A stretch of 64,000 nt of DNA from Elmis aenea (GCA_947652605.1 OX393576.1:10938575-11002574), one strand, 5' to 3'. Positions 45,488-58,158 are shown, numbered from the stretch's first letter. Numbers and translations: made by a program. Notes: generated by a model not told the origin, from the sequence alone.

Positions 45488-46600
45488 TAGATGGGTTTTG
45501 TTTTTCTACTTAGTTTATCCATGTAAGTAACAAACAGAAATGGACTCAAGCTTCCTCCTTGTCTTTAAAGGAATACAAAATATTGTTCTTTGCCAATAAT
45601 TTTGCAACAGAGCTTCATTTTTAAGGGTTTGACCAACCAAATCTCAGTAGTTAAAGGTTGAACTGTTTTTTGCAACGAAAATTAGTAGATAATTTTTACA
45701 GCACAGCGCAGGTAAAGAAAGAGGCCAAACTTTTGGTTTTGTTTTTAGACTCCATGCATTAAATGTAGTAGAACAATAACATTTTAAACGCTGCATTTAT
45801 TTAATATCCAACGAGCTGCAAAAACTAGTCAATAAAACATTAGCGTTAAGTAACAGTTACTTCATATCATTCGGTCGTCGGAGAATCTCAGAAATCAGTT
45901 ACCTGACATGGTTTCTAATTGTAAGTGATTAACCGTTACGCTCAACATTCTTCGAGCAAGTTTGGTGTTGTATTTGCTGTAAAGTCAGGTATCCATTCTC
46001 TAGCGAAGCAGAACAGAATGTCGTGCGCAGTTTCCTCATTTGAGAACGATCTAATCGTGTCTTAATTAAAAATTATGAATTAAACTTTTGTTTATAATTA
46101 GATCAATTAATTTAGTGTCAGTAGATAAATTCCTGCAGGGATAAACTGTCGTTATCAAGAATATCCGATCGTAAAGTTGTAAATTCCTGTACAAAAATTT
46201 CCTGAATCGGGCTATTAATGTTTTATTGCTACCGACATCGAAGTATGCAGGCAGAGAATGTTTAAGTAGTAGTTTAAACTTAAATAGTACTAGGAACTTG
46301 GTTAAAACAACATCTTATTTGCCAGTATTATTTTGTAATAACGTAATAACTCGTAAATAAATAAAAATATTCAAAAACAAAACAATAGTTTATTATGTAC
46401 TTTTAATTAAAAACAATTAAAGGGTATTTTTCTACACTTTTTCTCAGCGAATGTATTGATAATATCTTCATAATCAATATTTGTAAATGTTTTGGGAGAT
46501 ATTGTTCGTTTACTGATATTTGAAGAAGTTTTGAAATAACTTAATAATCCTAGTTGTATTTTGCTGATTATAACGTGAATAAAACTGAACTCAATTCAAT
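45488..46600. other. Unassigned stretch
   Basis: No exon or repeat pair seen. The section near 45840-46070 is slightly richer in G+C. Confidence 0.4.
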
Positions 46601-47250
46601 CGGTGCACACGAACTGCAGACATTCTAATCTCATCATTACCAACTTTTATGACCATGCCTTAATCGTACACTCGAACAGCATACAAATATTTTTGAACCC
46701 TTGATTATATGGGTAGATCCTAATTTAATTTTTTTTAAATAAGAAAGTTAGGTGTAATATATCGATAGTTATATGAGTTTAAAAAAATTGAATATCGCTG
46801 TTAAAGTTTTTCTCTATCTTTTCGTTTAAGCGAAATATTTAACATTTTTGAAAATTGCCAAAAATCGGTTTCTGGCTATATTTCGAAAATTAAAAAAGAT
46901 ATCAAAAATCTGTTTACGGCAATGAATCCCTCTCGAAAAAAGAAATCGAGACTACGTAGTTAGTTTTTTTTCTATCTCCGAGATACCCTGTATGGGCATC
47001 GAAAATAAGCCACCCTGTACATATTATTGACAAATAAAATATTTTATTTATTTTTTAAATTTCATTCTCACAAGTAGTGATTATTTAGGAATCGTCTGAC
47101 CGCTTACCTGAACACCAAGTTCCAGGAAAGGTATAATTAAAGAATGTCTGCAGTTCGTGTATCGGCTTAACTCTCATGCTTAATTACTTTCTGCAGTTCG
47201 AGTGGTACTTAAGTACAAGTCATTAAAATGGCTGCAGTTCGAGTGCGCCA
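46601..47250. mobile_element. TIR element with repeated CTGCAGTTCG motifs, 650 bp
   Basis: Left end CGGTGCACACGAACTGCAG and right end CTGCAGTTCGAGTGCGCCA are inverse at 16 of 19 positions. Flanks AATTCAAT (46593-46600) and AATTTAAT (47251-47258) differ at one base, suggesting an 8-bp duplication. The right part carries three spaced copies of CTGCAGTTCGWGT (about 47150, 47192, 47232). The left part carries the inverse twice, the second degenerate. A partial copy lies at 60533-60683. It could be a hAT-class or other DDE non-autonomous element. Confidence 0.68.
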
Positions 47251-47258
47251 AATTTAAT

Positions 47259-50200
47259 AGCAGATTTTGTATAAAGCAATACATTAAACAAGCAGTCTTA
47301 ACCTTAACATATAAATAGTACCTCCATTTTTCGCAGTATACCAAATGTAGTTTGCAACATCTAAAAATGGGATCTCAGAAACTGTTAGAGATAGAGAGAT
47401 AGTTAAATTAGCAAATTATAAACTGAAAAGGCGCTTATGTCCCAGTTTCATGATATAAAGAAAATGGTGTGAAACGTCAAGTTCTAAATTTCTTTGAAAC
47501 TGTTTTATTATCAACTGTGGAAACTCGAAGTTTGGTATTCATGGTTTAAGAAGTAATCTTCGCAACCTGGTGCTGTTAAAATTGTCACACTTGCTTAGTT
47601 TTTTAAATGGGGTAGCAAAATGTTTTCCTAACAAGCGCCATATACGATTTTTATGGTACTATCAGTTGACGAATTAACACAAAGTCGATTTTTGTTTGCG
47701 TTTATATTATAAGATTTTCATTTTCAATACAGCTTCGTCATGGAAATAACATAAATTTAATTACAATTAATAAAAATTGGAAACTTCGGTGCTATCGCGA
47801 TGGAGTTAGACTTTAACTTGCGTAATTTTAATCTGTGTTTAATCACTTGAAATTAAAATAGGTAAATGGACAAAAGTTTGTTGACTTAAAATTAAAGTAC
47901 AAATAATTAAATTGGCAACATTAAAAAATACCACAGCAAAACAATAAGAAGACCTTAACTGCTTCCCATTCTCAGTGAAAATTAATAGTTTTTTTATCTC
48001 TTTAAGTTACTTCAAGTTGAAATGTAACAGTATGTACGTTTTAAATTATTTTTTAGTCAAAATCACGTAAACTTAATCATAAATAACACTTTTATAAACT
48101 TAAAATACCAGTTAAGTGGTAATTAAAAAATTTACAGCAAAGTTTTACAGCGTTAACTAATTTTAATCTAACTGAATATACAATTAACCGTTTAAGTCAA
48201 CACTGCCATGTAAAACAACCGTAATTTTTATGTTTTTTTTTTGAGAATTAAGTTACTTTTACTTCATGGGTTTATTCTGTAGTAGAAAAGCGCCTGGTGT
48301 CAGGCAACTTTACATGCAGTATTGTAATATAGGTGTTACGTTAGGCGTTAGGCTTTTAGCAATTCTCTATGTACTTCATTCGCTTGGTTGATTATTTTTT
48401 ATTTTCTCGCTGTTTTTGTCAGGTTTATAAAAGGTAGAAATTGAAAGTAAATGCTCTTGTTTTATAAAAGAAGTTCAAAGTTCGAAGAAAGTACTTTTAT
48501 AAATTCGTTGATTTATTAAATAATTTTGTAGAAAGTATTTTGTTTTAGACGTTTATAAAATAAACGATCTTGTTTATTTTCATAGTTTTATACAAGTACA
48601 TTTAAACATTTTCGAGAAAAACTGGCAAGTTATAGGTACATTAAAATTTACATCTAACACAAACAAACTCATATAAAAGTAGACACCTCATTTCCAACAA
48701 CATCTGCTGATATGTATGGCTGAGTAGTACATTGTTGTAAACTAGATAGTCGTTGGTCATAGCACTACAGTAAAAAAAAGCAACTTTTTTGAATCGATTT
48801 TGGTTGTAATAGTTGCTTTTTTCGAATTTTGTTGCTTTTATCAAATCAGGTGCACTATTTTAAAATAATTTGAATTAAAATTCATTTATATTCAGAAGTT
48901 AAGAAAAAATTAAAGCTTTATTGTTGCTAGAGAACAAGTTTTTAAAATAATGTTAATTGATTAAGTGAAAATCAAGACTTTTTACAACTGGAAAACAAAT
49001 TTAACAAAGAAAATCAACACTTTATTTTTACATGCTCAGTTTTGCTGCGAAAGCTTTCTCTCTTATTCTTCTTAAGTCTGTTTTATACTACACAATCAGA
49101 AATTAAAAATTTGAATGAAAAATTCGTACGAAATTACTACCTGCGCTAAATCCGTCCAATTTTAGCATGCGCGCAGGCGTATTCTACTGTAACTGTATGA
49201 CTGTATCTGACCGCATGTCATTTGTGGGTTAGGTTAACTGAAACAATTAAACGGTTAAATACTATAGTACTTATTACCGTTAATCCTTCACAATTTATTT
49301 TGTAGGAATAAATATGTAGAATGGGACAAGCGTTATATACGTTAAATTTGAAAATGATTCGCTTTTTGTTCTGTGTTCAAATTGATCATTTGACAGGGTT
49401 ACTCAAGGTGTCAACAAAATATGATAAAAGTTACTAAAAAGTAACCAAAATATTTGGAGTTTTCGTACCAAAAAATAGTACAATGTAAACGGTTCATATT
49501 TTCCAATATACCTTCAATCGTAAGATAACCTTCAGATTGTAATAAATATCCCTTTCTAAATTCTACTATCTTCAGTCCTCTTTTAATTTTTATTTCTCTG
49601 CTTTCTATTTAATTCTTCAGACACAAGTCAATTTTTATGCGCCAAAATTAATACTTTTAATAATTATCATTTTTAGTACAAATATGAACAAACAGAATAA
49701 CTTTCGTGAGTAAGTGAGAAGATATCAAAATATTTCTCCTTTTACATAATCTTTCAGTCCCGTTAATAACAAGTTACCCTGAAACGATCCATCGTTTTCC
49801 AAAATTTTGAACCCATTCTGAATTTCTTAGAAGTTATTCTAACTCTAATCTATTTTACAGTAATTGTCACAGTTAGGTCAAGTATACATGTAGAAACCAC
49901 TGATCTATACAAGTGACCGTTGATTCCAAATTGAATCGTAATATTTTTGAAAAAGTAAAAACAAAATTAAAGTTGCATTTGTCGAGGTAACTAAATTGAA
50001 AAATTGCTTTTTCAACGGTTGCTTTTCTAGAATTTTCATTTGTATCAAAGTTCTTTTATCGTTAGGAATGACAGATTAGCACTGTTTTTGAGAAAAATGT
50101 TTGATAAATTAATTTGTAAGATGGTTATTAAATTTGCAAACAAATAAAATAATCTGTTTTTATATCATGCTCAAAAAAATGTTGTAGTTTAAAATCTCCC

Positions 50201-51222
50201 GAAAATAATTTTTTTTTAAACAAAAATGTTGGCCCAAGAAATCTAAAATAATTTTTTTACCATTTGCAGTATCTTAAAGCAATTTTTTGTACAATCATTT
50301 TATCTAGAACAAGAACATAATAAAAAACATGAACAAAAATAATGTAACTTCTTATCAAAGCGATTATTTCATCGATTGTTTTAATCTTTAAAAAAATGTT
50401 TATTTTTGTTACTGGCCTAGGGGGACTCATTTTTTTTTTGTACGACCACAAAGTTATTTAAACCCTTATCACTATCTATTATACTAACAATTAGAAATAT
50501 ACGTTTACAGTTAAAATATATGTCTGTGTACATTGCAATACCTATATGATTTTTAGAAAAATCTTTGCCAAACGAATATATCTCTAGTCTTTTAATATGT
50601 ATTGTCGTTCTTACGAATTCTGCCGGCGTAGTTTGCACATGAGCCACGTTTTTACAAGAGGCATCCCCTACGCGAAACGAGACCCAAGTGTATAAAATTT
50701 CGTTTTAGGAAAGCTATTTGCAATTTGACAAGATTGTGTTCCTCAAAGTTTACGTTTAGGAGAAATATGTTTCCTTTAGTTTTTATACATATACTAATAT
50801 TGTGTATGCATTTTAATATAACACATATTTAACATCGTTTTCAATCAATGATCATTCTGCATATTTAATTCACTGTCGAAATTAGACCACGGACCCATTT
50901 TGTGATATAATGTTATTAGCAAGAGATTGAAGTAAGTCCTCATTAATTTGTAATTTACAGATATCAGTATTCTAGGAAAGCTAATGACATAATTTAGGTA
51001 TCACTGACGCATATGTTCGATCTATTTTTAACAAAATATATTTAAATGTCCTACGACACAAACTTTGTGTGTGATTGTGTGTGCCGGAAAGTGTGTTTCA
51101 AATAAATGTGACGTTTAAATAATGATTACAAAGGAAATTAGGTAATAGTTTGGCAAAAACTCAGTGTACACGTACAGTTGTAACGTCATTGCTCTGACAT
51201 GTGTATACAACTATAAATATTT
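47259..51222. other. Long A+T-rich stretch without recognised genes
   Basis: Only one island (50597-50700) is richer in G+C and has protein-like open frames on both strands. Elsewhere no repeat, exon or RNA gene could be supported. Confidence 0.4.
50597..50695 (+). CDS. Possible 32-aa small ORF (both strands open)
   Basis: The plus strand reads MYCRSYEFCRRSLHMSHVF and then TRGIPYAKRDPSV before TAA. The opposite strand is also open and protein-like over the same interval (YTWVSFRVGDASC, HVQTTPAEF), with a GTAAGA donor-like site. Base composition contrasts with the flanks. Direction and reality are undecided; no family recognised. Confidence 0.18.
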   Translation: MYCRSYEFCRRSLHMSHVFTRGIPYAKRDPSV

Positions 51223-51230
51223 ATTAAAAT

Positions 51231-52682
51231 CAGGGATGGAAAACGTAACATAACGATACCCGATAACGTTATAATAACGATTCAATTATATTTTTTTCTA
51301 CATTAACGTAACGATATTTTTATAACGTTATATAACGTTATAATAACCGATAACGTTTCGTTAAAAGTTATTTTGTATCGTTATTCCCTATAAATTACAT
51401 TTTTATATGGCGATCTTTTTATTTTCAGAAATTAAAATTTTGTACTATTTTTTAAATTTACATTTACAGATCCCAAAAATAATTTCAGAGTTACAAATTA
51501 AAATTATTTTTATACAGCATGTTTCTTAAATAGTGCGAAAAAAATCGGGAGGTGATTCCTTATCGAAAATTAAGAGCAGTCTTACATATATTTTTTTTTC
51601 CTTTAGGGTTTCCTTTCGGAGTTACACCCTCCTAAAGGGGATCGGTAAAATTGCGTTTTTATTTTATTTCTCAAATTTGTATAAATGTGGGAGAATGATA
51701 TTCGGTAGATGTTTTATGCTTATTAAAAGGTTTCCCATTGTAATATTTTCAATCATCTTCCACCTTCATAGGGGGCTGATAAGTGCGACCCCTGTTGGTT
51801 TTTTAATCAGAACTTTTTGGTGAGTTGATTTTGCAATATATTTTTTTTTTTTGAAAACTTGATTTATTTAGAAGTTTCTTTTATTCTATAACTGTTCTCG
51901 TTAAACCTACAGTTTTTGAGTAAAAATTATATGAATGAACATGAACCATCATAATATTCCAATATAAAACAATTCATTTTGGTGGTTACCATGGTCTGTT
52001 TATGTTCATATTGGATAGAAGTGACGGGTGTAATTCATTTTGACGTTGGCGCGGCGAGAACTCTAAAACGCCCGACAATTCTACCCAATATGAACATAAA
52101 CATCAAATTCACTCATTTAATTTTTTACTCAACATTGTAGGATTTACGAGAACAACTAAAGAATAAAGAAGGTTCTAAATAAATCAAACTAACAAAAAAA
52201 CATTTAAATTGCAAAATTTCAACTCACCAAAGAGTTCTGATTAAAAAACCAACAGGGGGTCGCACTTATCAGCCCCCTATGAAGGTGGAAGATGATTGAA
52301 AATATTACTATGGGAAACCTTTTTTTAATAAGTACAAAACATCTACCAAATATCATTCTTCTACATTTATCTAAGTTTGAGAAATAAAATAAAAACTTAA
52401 TTTTACCGATTCCCTTTAGGGGGGTGTAACTCCGAAAGCAGACGTCTAAGAAAAAATTGTTATATAAAAGACCCCACTTTATTTTCGATAAGGAATCACC
52501 TCCCAAATGTTTTCGCATTATTTAAGAAACAGCCTGTAAATCATAATTTATGTAACGTTATATAACGTTATATAACATAACAATTCATTTTTTTAACGTT
52601 ATTTATAACGTTATGTAACGAAAACAAATAATAAATAACGTTATACAATAACGTAACGATTTAAAACGTTATTCCATCCCTG
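51231..52682. mobile_element. hAT-like element with ATAACGTTAT repeats, host to a foldback A copy
   Basis: Ends CAGGGATGGAAAACGT and ACGTTATTCCATCCCTG; ATTAAAAT is repeated exactly on both sides (51223-51230, 52683-52690). Without its insert the element is about 430 bp and consists largely of TAACGTTATATAACGTTA-type words in both halves, themselves self-complementary. No coding content. Confidence 0.9.
51515..52536. mobile_element. Foldback element family A, copy 6 (complete, nested)
   Basis: CAGCATGTTTCTTAAATAG at the left and TATTTAAGAAACAGCCTG at the right, with TA directly outside both ends. Full arm and centre blocks of family A are present (GTTGGCGCGGCGAGAAC centre near 52050). Frames of 96-99 codons seen outward-in on both arms are the same arm sequence read twice. 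The insertion is inside a hAT-like MITE, giving a relative age. Confidence 0.9.
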
Positions 52683-52690
52683 ATTAAAAT

Positions 52691-53159
52691 TTCGAATAAC
52701 CTACAAAGATTGAAAAACTGTATAACTGATAGAAACTTAAATGTTATAAACGTCTAACAGTTGTATTTATTTTTAAAATATGTGTATAGAGGGTGTTTAT
52801 TAATTCATGGATAACACAGTTTTGAATGATTGGTGTTATGTACTAATTCGGTGGCGCTGATTACGAATCTGCTTTTAGTTTTTTGATATTACATCAGGTT
52901 TTCACACAAAACATTTTTTTAGGCCCGAGCATATTGGTCCGAAGGCTGGCTAGTTATTATCTGATGTCCCGGTTTCCAGGATTTGTAACAGTTAGAAATT
53001 AGTCAAAATACAATAACAGTAACTTTATTATCCCTTTAAATATATAGGTAACCCGTTTGTTTTATACATCAGGTAAAATTATAATCCTTTATATGCGTAT
53101 GGCAGCAGGTATATTATATATTATTTAATTCCACGTATTATATTCAAACTTTGGTCCTT
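52691..53159. other. Unassigned stretch before the tandem array
   Basis: A+T-rich, nothing recognised. Confidence 0.4.
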
Positions 53160-53871
53160 TAAATGGTGTGGTGATTTTGCTGAAAAAGTTAATGAGATAG
53201 CGAAAATCTGTGTGTGCCATTGATATCAGAGCATGTTGCATGTTACTTTTATAGGAACAGCAATTTTAATATAAATTATGCAAATATGTAGTTATAAAAT
53301 TAATATTTTTTTTGTTTCAAAACTCATTAATCTGTTTTTTCCATTTTCCTGAAAAACTTCATGTGATAGCGAAAATCTGTGTGTGCCATTGAATTCAGAG
53401 GATGTTGTTTATAGAAGAACAGCAATTTTAATATAAATTCTACAAATAGTTTTATTGTTTAAGGAGTTTTGAAGTAAATTTTTTTTTGACTTACTAACCT
53501 TTTTTTCAATTTTGCTGAAAAACTTGATGAGATAGCGAAAATCTGTCTGTGCCACTGAATTCAGAGCATGTTCCTTACAGAAGAACAGCAATTTTAATAC
53601 AGATTATACAAATAGGTTTTTGTTTAAATACATAGTTTTAAAACTAATTTTTTTTGTTTGAAAACTAATTAATCTTTTTTTCCATTTTCCTGAAAAACTT
53701 GATGTGATAGCGAAAATCTGTGTGTGCCATTGAAATCAGAGGATGTTATTTATAGAAGAACAGCAATTCTAATATAAATTATACAAATAGTTTTTGGTTT
53801 AAATAGTTTTGAAATTTAATGTTTTTTTTTTGGAGAATCATTTATCTGTTTTTCCTTTTTGTTGAAAAACT

Positions 53872-54283
53872 CAGGGGTTTGGAGCAACCCGATTTTTTAA
53901 TTGCTTCGCTCCAGCTCCGCTCCGGCATCAAAATGCCTGCTCCAGCTCCGCTCCATGCTCCATGTTAACATTTAAAAAAATAATTTTTGATTAAAAAAAA
54001 TTGTTTTTAAAAACAAAGTTTTAATTTTATCGAATATGTATGTTGGTCAAAAATAACAATATTTGGCCCCAACAAAGTGGTGAAGTTAAATAAATGTTTG
54101 AATAAACAGATTACTGATCTTCAAAAAAGGAAAAGAAAATTATTTTTTTTACAAATTTTCCATAATAAACGGAAGCAGTGGAGCAATCAAAATTATTTGC
54201 TCCGGGCTCCGCTCCTGCTCCGTGCAAAAACCCATTGCTCCACTGCTCCGTGCTCCAGCTCCGAGCTCCGCTCCAAACCCCCG
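53872..54283. mobile_element. hAT-like MITE with GCTCCGCTCC repeats, inside the tandem array
   Basis: Ends CAGGGGTTTGGAGC and GCTCCAAACCCCCG; exact 8-bp duplication GAAAAACT (53864-53871, 54284-54291). Both subterminal regions consist of CTCCG/CTCCA words (CCAGCTCCGCTCC). The A+T-rich core has a short frame with no recognised product. Confidence 0.92.
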
Positions 54284-54346
54284 GAAAAACTTGATGTGAT
54301 AGCGCAAATCTGTGTGTGCCATTGAATTCAGAGTATGTTACTTATA

Positions 54347-56019
54347 CAGGGTGAGTCACGACGGACGCGTCGGAGTTTTATGGCGGAACGGTTTATATTT
54401 TCCAATTTCTGTCGCTGTTAGATTATGTAAGTCAATAAGGGCTACATTTTAAAAATATTTTCAAATATACAGGGTGCTCCAAAAAAGAGTGCCATATCAA
54501 AGTTATACTTTTTCTTATGGAACACCCTATATATTTTTACATTTTTGGATTCCTCTTTTAATTTACTTCAAGAATGTAAAAGGTTATATGGGTCTAAAGT
54601 CAACCGTTCTCGTGAAAATTGCATTTTCATGAAAATACAGTATTTTCAAAAATTTTCAACATTTGAAAACTTTGACAAGTCTGAAGAAACTTGCTTGGAG
54701 ATAAGACTGACAATAGATTATGTAACACTTTGCACCACCTACATTTTTAAAATATTATACAGGGCGTTTTTTACGCTTGGTCAAACTTGTGAAACTTTAA
54801 ACATCGATAACTCGTTTTTTTTAAATACAACACCCTATATTTTTTTACCCCGTCTTATAGAAAATTTAATTCTCTTTCGAAAACATTAATATTGTTTTAT
54901 ACCTAAAATTGATATTTTCCGAGATATCGCGATTTTATTGTTAATTATTAGGGCAAAGTAATATTTTCGGGTAGGCTATGAAGGTAGACAGCGGTAATTA
55001 AAACAATTGAAAGAAAAAACAAGAAACTTATAATTTTATCGTTTGACTACACACTTTTGACATATTTTTATAGGAAAGTTGTAGTTTTACCATACTTACG
55101 TTTAAATAGAGATTTTTTTAAATTATTTATGCATTTATTTATTGAACCACTGTTATAAGATAATTACTAAATCCTATAAACCATTTTTTGTCTGTTTACG
55201 ATACGACACTACGACACTCTACCGAAAACAGTACCAACCATGTTTTTTTTTTTTAATGTAAAATTAGACAAGTTAGTATTACTTTTTTTTTTAAATCAGC
55301 GTTTCGTTCTCGTACCTAATACATTATCAATCGTTTTTTAGGACTTGGCAAACGATCAAACTCAATTATATGAAAAATATTGTGGTCCTGATGAGAAACT
55401 TATATTTAAACGTAAAAATGGTAAATCTACAACTTTCTTATAAAAAAATGTCAAAAATGTGTAGGCAAACGACAAAATTATAAGTTTCTTGTTTTTTCTT
55501 TCAATTGTTTCAAATTACCGCTGTCTACCTTCATAGCCTACTTGAAAATATTACTTTGCCCTAATAATTAACAATAAAATCGCGATATCTCGGAAAATAT
55601 CAATTTTAGGTGAAAAACAGCCTTTATGTTTTCGAAAGAGAATTAAATTTTCTATAAGACGGGGTAAAAAAATATAGGGTGTTGTATTAAAAAAAAACGA
55701 GTTATCGATGTTTAAAGTTTCACAAGTTTACCCAAGCGTAAAAAACGCCCTGTATAATATTTTAAAAATGTAGGTGGTGCAAAGTGTTACATAATCTATT
55801 ATCAGTCTTATCTCCAAGCAAATTTCTTCAGACTTATCAAAGTTTTCAAATGTAAAAAATTTTTGAAAATACTGTATTTTCATGAAAATGCAATTTTCAC
55901 GAGAACGGTTGACTTTAGACCCATAAAACCTTTTACATTTTTTGAAGTAAATTAAAAGAGGAATCCAAAAATGTAAAAATATACAGGGTGTTCCATAAGA
56001 AAAAGTATAACTCACCCTG
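54347..56019. mobile_element. Foldback element family D, 1.67 kb, inside the tandem array
   Basis: Outer ends CAGGGTGAGT and ACTCACCCTG with TATA beyond each; array sequence resumes exactly on both sides. Main arms run from about 54500 to 55250 and back to about 55985, with a centre near 55255. Paired landmarks are GTCAACCGTTCTCGTGAAAA/TTTTCACGAGAACGGTTGAC and GGCTATGAAGGTAGACAGCG with its inverse near 55525. The arms contain internal CAGGGCG and ACACCCTAT terminus-like words. The first 125 bp at the left (to a second CAGGGTG at 54473) have no partner at the right, so the element looks composite. Confidence 0.86.
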
Positions 56020-56660
56020 TATAAGAACAGCAATTTTAATATAAATTATGCAAATAGTTTTTTTGTTAAAATAGTTTTGAAGTAAAAAAAAATAATTTTA
56101 GACTTATTATCTTTTTTCCATTTTGCCGAAAACCTTGATGAGATAGTAAAAAACTGCGTGTGCTATTGAATTCAGAGCATGTTATATGTATAAGAACAGC
56201 AATTCTAATATAAATTATACAAATAGTTTTGAAATTAAATGTTTTTTTTTTGAGAATCATTCATCTGTTTTTCCATTTTGTTGAAAAAAATTGGTGTGAT
56301 AGCGAAAATCTGTGTGCGCCATTGAATTCAGAGCATGTGATTATATAACAACAACAATTATAATTTAAGTTTTGAAATAAATTTGGTTTTTTAGAGTCTC
56401 ATCAATCTTTTTTTTTTCATTTTGCTGAAAAAGTTGATAGCGAAAAACTGTGAGTGCCATTGAATTCAGAGGATGTTATTTATATAAGGACACAGGACAG
56501 CTATTCTAACAGGAGTTTTTGTTTAGATATTTTTGAAATTTGTTGTTTTTCTTTAAAAACTCAATAATCTGTTTATCCATTTTGCTGAAAAACTTAATGT
56601 GATAGCGAAAAACTGCGTGTTCCATTGAATTCAGAGCATGTGATTTATATAAGAACAGTT

Positions 56661-58158
56661 ATCAAAATTAAAACAACGTTCACAAAGTTCTCAAATGTCG
56701 GCCAGTGTAATTTTAAAACAGCGTTGTGCCTTTTAAGTCAAAACTCTTATTACAAAAATGTTGGCTGAAGGATAGTTTGCCATTGGGAGGTCGAAGAATA
56801 TGATAATAAAAAATACATATGCGTTTTCTCCCTGCCTCATTGGATTAAATAGCTGACGGTGATTATCAAGAAAATGTGCAAACCCAATAATTTTATGAAA
56901 GGTTTTTATTTTTCGATCAAACAAGAAATGTTTATAGAGTTATTAAATTGTAACAGAAACGTTAAAAATGCATGTAATGCTTATTCGCCCAAATATCCTT
57001 AAAAAATTATAAGACTGCAACTTTTTTTTTTGAATATTTTTGTACCTATCTGCTTTTTTTAAAATTGAAAAGTAAACATGAACTGTTTTAATAATTATAT
57101 TTTCAACAGTTTGACATTGTTACACGTTTAGTACACACGCAATTTTGTAATAACTTTTAAAATTCTTAAATCAAAACGAAATTACCCTTTTACAGTTACT
57201 GCAATTGCCATTATCCTAAAGTGATAAATGTACAGCTAATGCCAAAGCGTAGATAACGGTAAATCATCTTAAAATATTTCTCAAATTTACCACCTGCCAA
57301 CTGTATTTATTATTTCTGCAGCAAAAACAAAATAAATGCAATTACTCCAGTGCTTATAAATGATTAAGTAAATGATGAATATAGCAGAAGTCTTGAAATC
57401 GTGACGATTAAATTAACAAATTGTTTTAAACAAAGAACAGAACCTGTTGTCGTATATTATACAGTTAATTATTACCTATATGCTTTTCTCTCGGTTGCAA
57501 AGAACTTGTCATCATCAAGTAAAGGTTAAGATGTTTGGCAGCGACAGACCAGAAATTACTGTTTAACTCAATTTTTGCTGCCATTAGAATGCAAAATAAT
57601 TGCGCTTGACAATGAAAACGAAGAATGGTTGCTTAAATTTTATGAACTCGTTAAATTTTGCGTATAATTTTGGGTACTTTACCCGTTTATATTTATTATT
57701 TTACTGAACATAACCATTTCAATTTACATATTTTAATGTGTAATTATTTTGTTTTATGTACCGCATTTATTTACAGATATTACTTCAGGAATATGCGATG
57801 CGGTTTAATAAATTAGCACGATTTGGTTGTGATAAGTTTCAGGTAACCAAATTTAACATCACTTAAAGCCCATACAGCCATATTTGCCCCAAAGTAATTA
57901 AAAGTTAGGGCGTATCCATAAATTATTAGTAACAAAACGGAACTACCAATTCTAAATTTCAAACTAGGATTGTGGTATCTAATAATTGAATTGCTGTATT
58001 TTTTTTTGTCACTTACATATAACAACTTTATTATCTGCTTTTTGTGCCTACGTTTTCTAGACGATTTTTTGTATTATTAGTGTGTTATCGATCAAGTATT
58101 CTTCAACTAAAAAAGTAGGGAAAATTTACGTTAACAGCATGAAATGAAAATAGATATA
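56661..58158. other. Unassigned A+T-rich stretch
   Basis: Nothing recognised. Confidence 0.45.

Larger units (their letters stand above)
53160..56660. repeat. Tandem array, about nine units of roughly 170 bp, with two nested insertions
   Basis: The anchor GATAGCGAAAATCTGTGTGT recurs with GATAG at 53195, 53365, 53531, 53706, 54298, 56142 (GATAGTAAAA variant), 56298, 56436 and 56601. Each is followed by GCCATTGAATTCAGAG, then CATGTT and AGAACAGCAATT. Spacings are 170, 166 and 175 at the left and 156, 138 and 165 at the right. The two long gaps become about 172 and 169 once the insertions at 53872-54283 and 54347-56019 are subtracted. No coding potential. This is a small satellite-like array. 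Confidence 0.92.

Noticed and set aside
50597..50695. Neuropeptide precursor because of a KR dibasic near the end
   Set aside because: No signal peptide, very short, and the opposite strand is equally open.
51533..51823. A 96-codon frame in family A, echoed at 52219-52518 (-) and 58177-58413 (+)
   Set aside because: The similarity between frames follows from the arms being the same DNA. There is no motif, copies carry indels, and most other A copies break the frame.
54545..54889. 114-codon frame in family D, echoed at 55728-56033 (-)
   Set aside because: Again the two arms of one palindrome read inward. The D2 copy does not keep the frame.
53160..56660. Regular repeats considered as a CRISPR array
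   Set aside because: Unit length of about 170 bp with related spacers in a eukaryotic context, and no cas-like genes. It is an ordinary tandem array.
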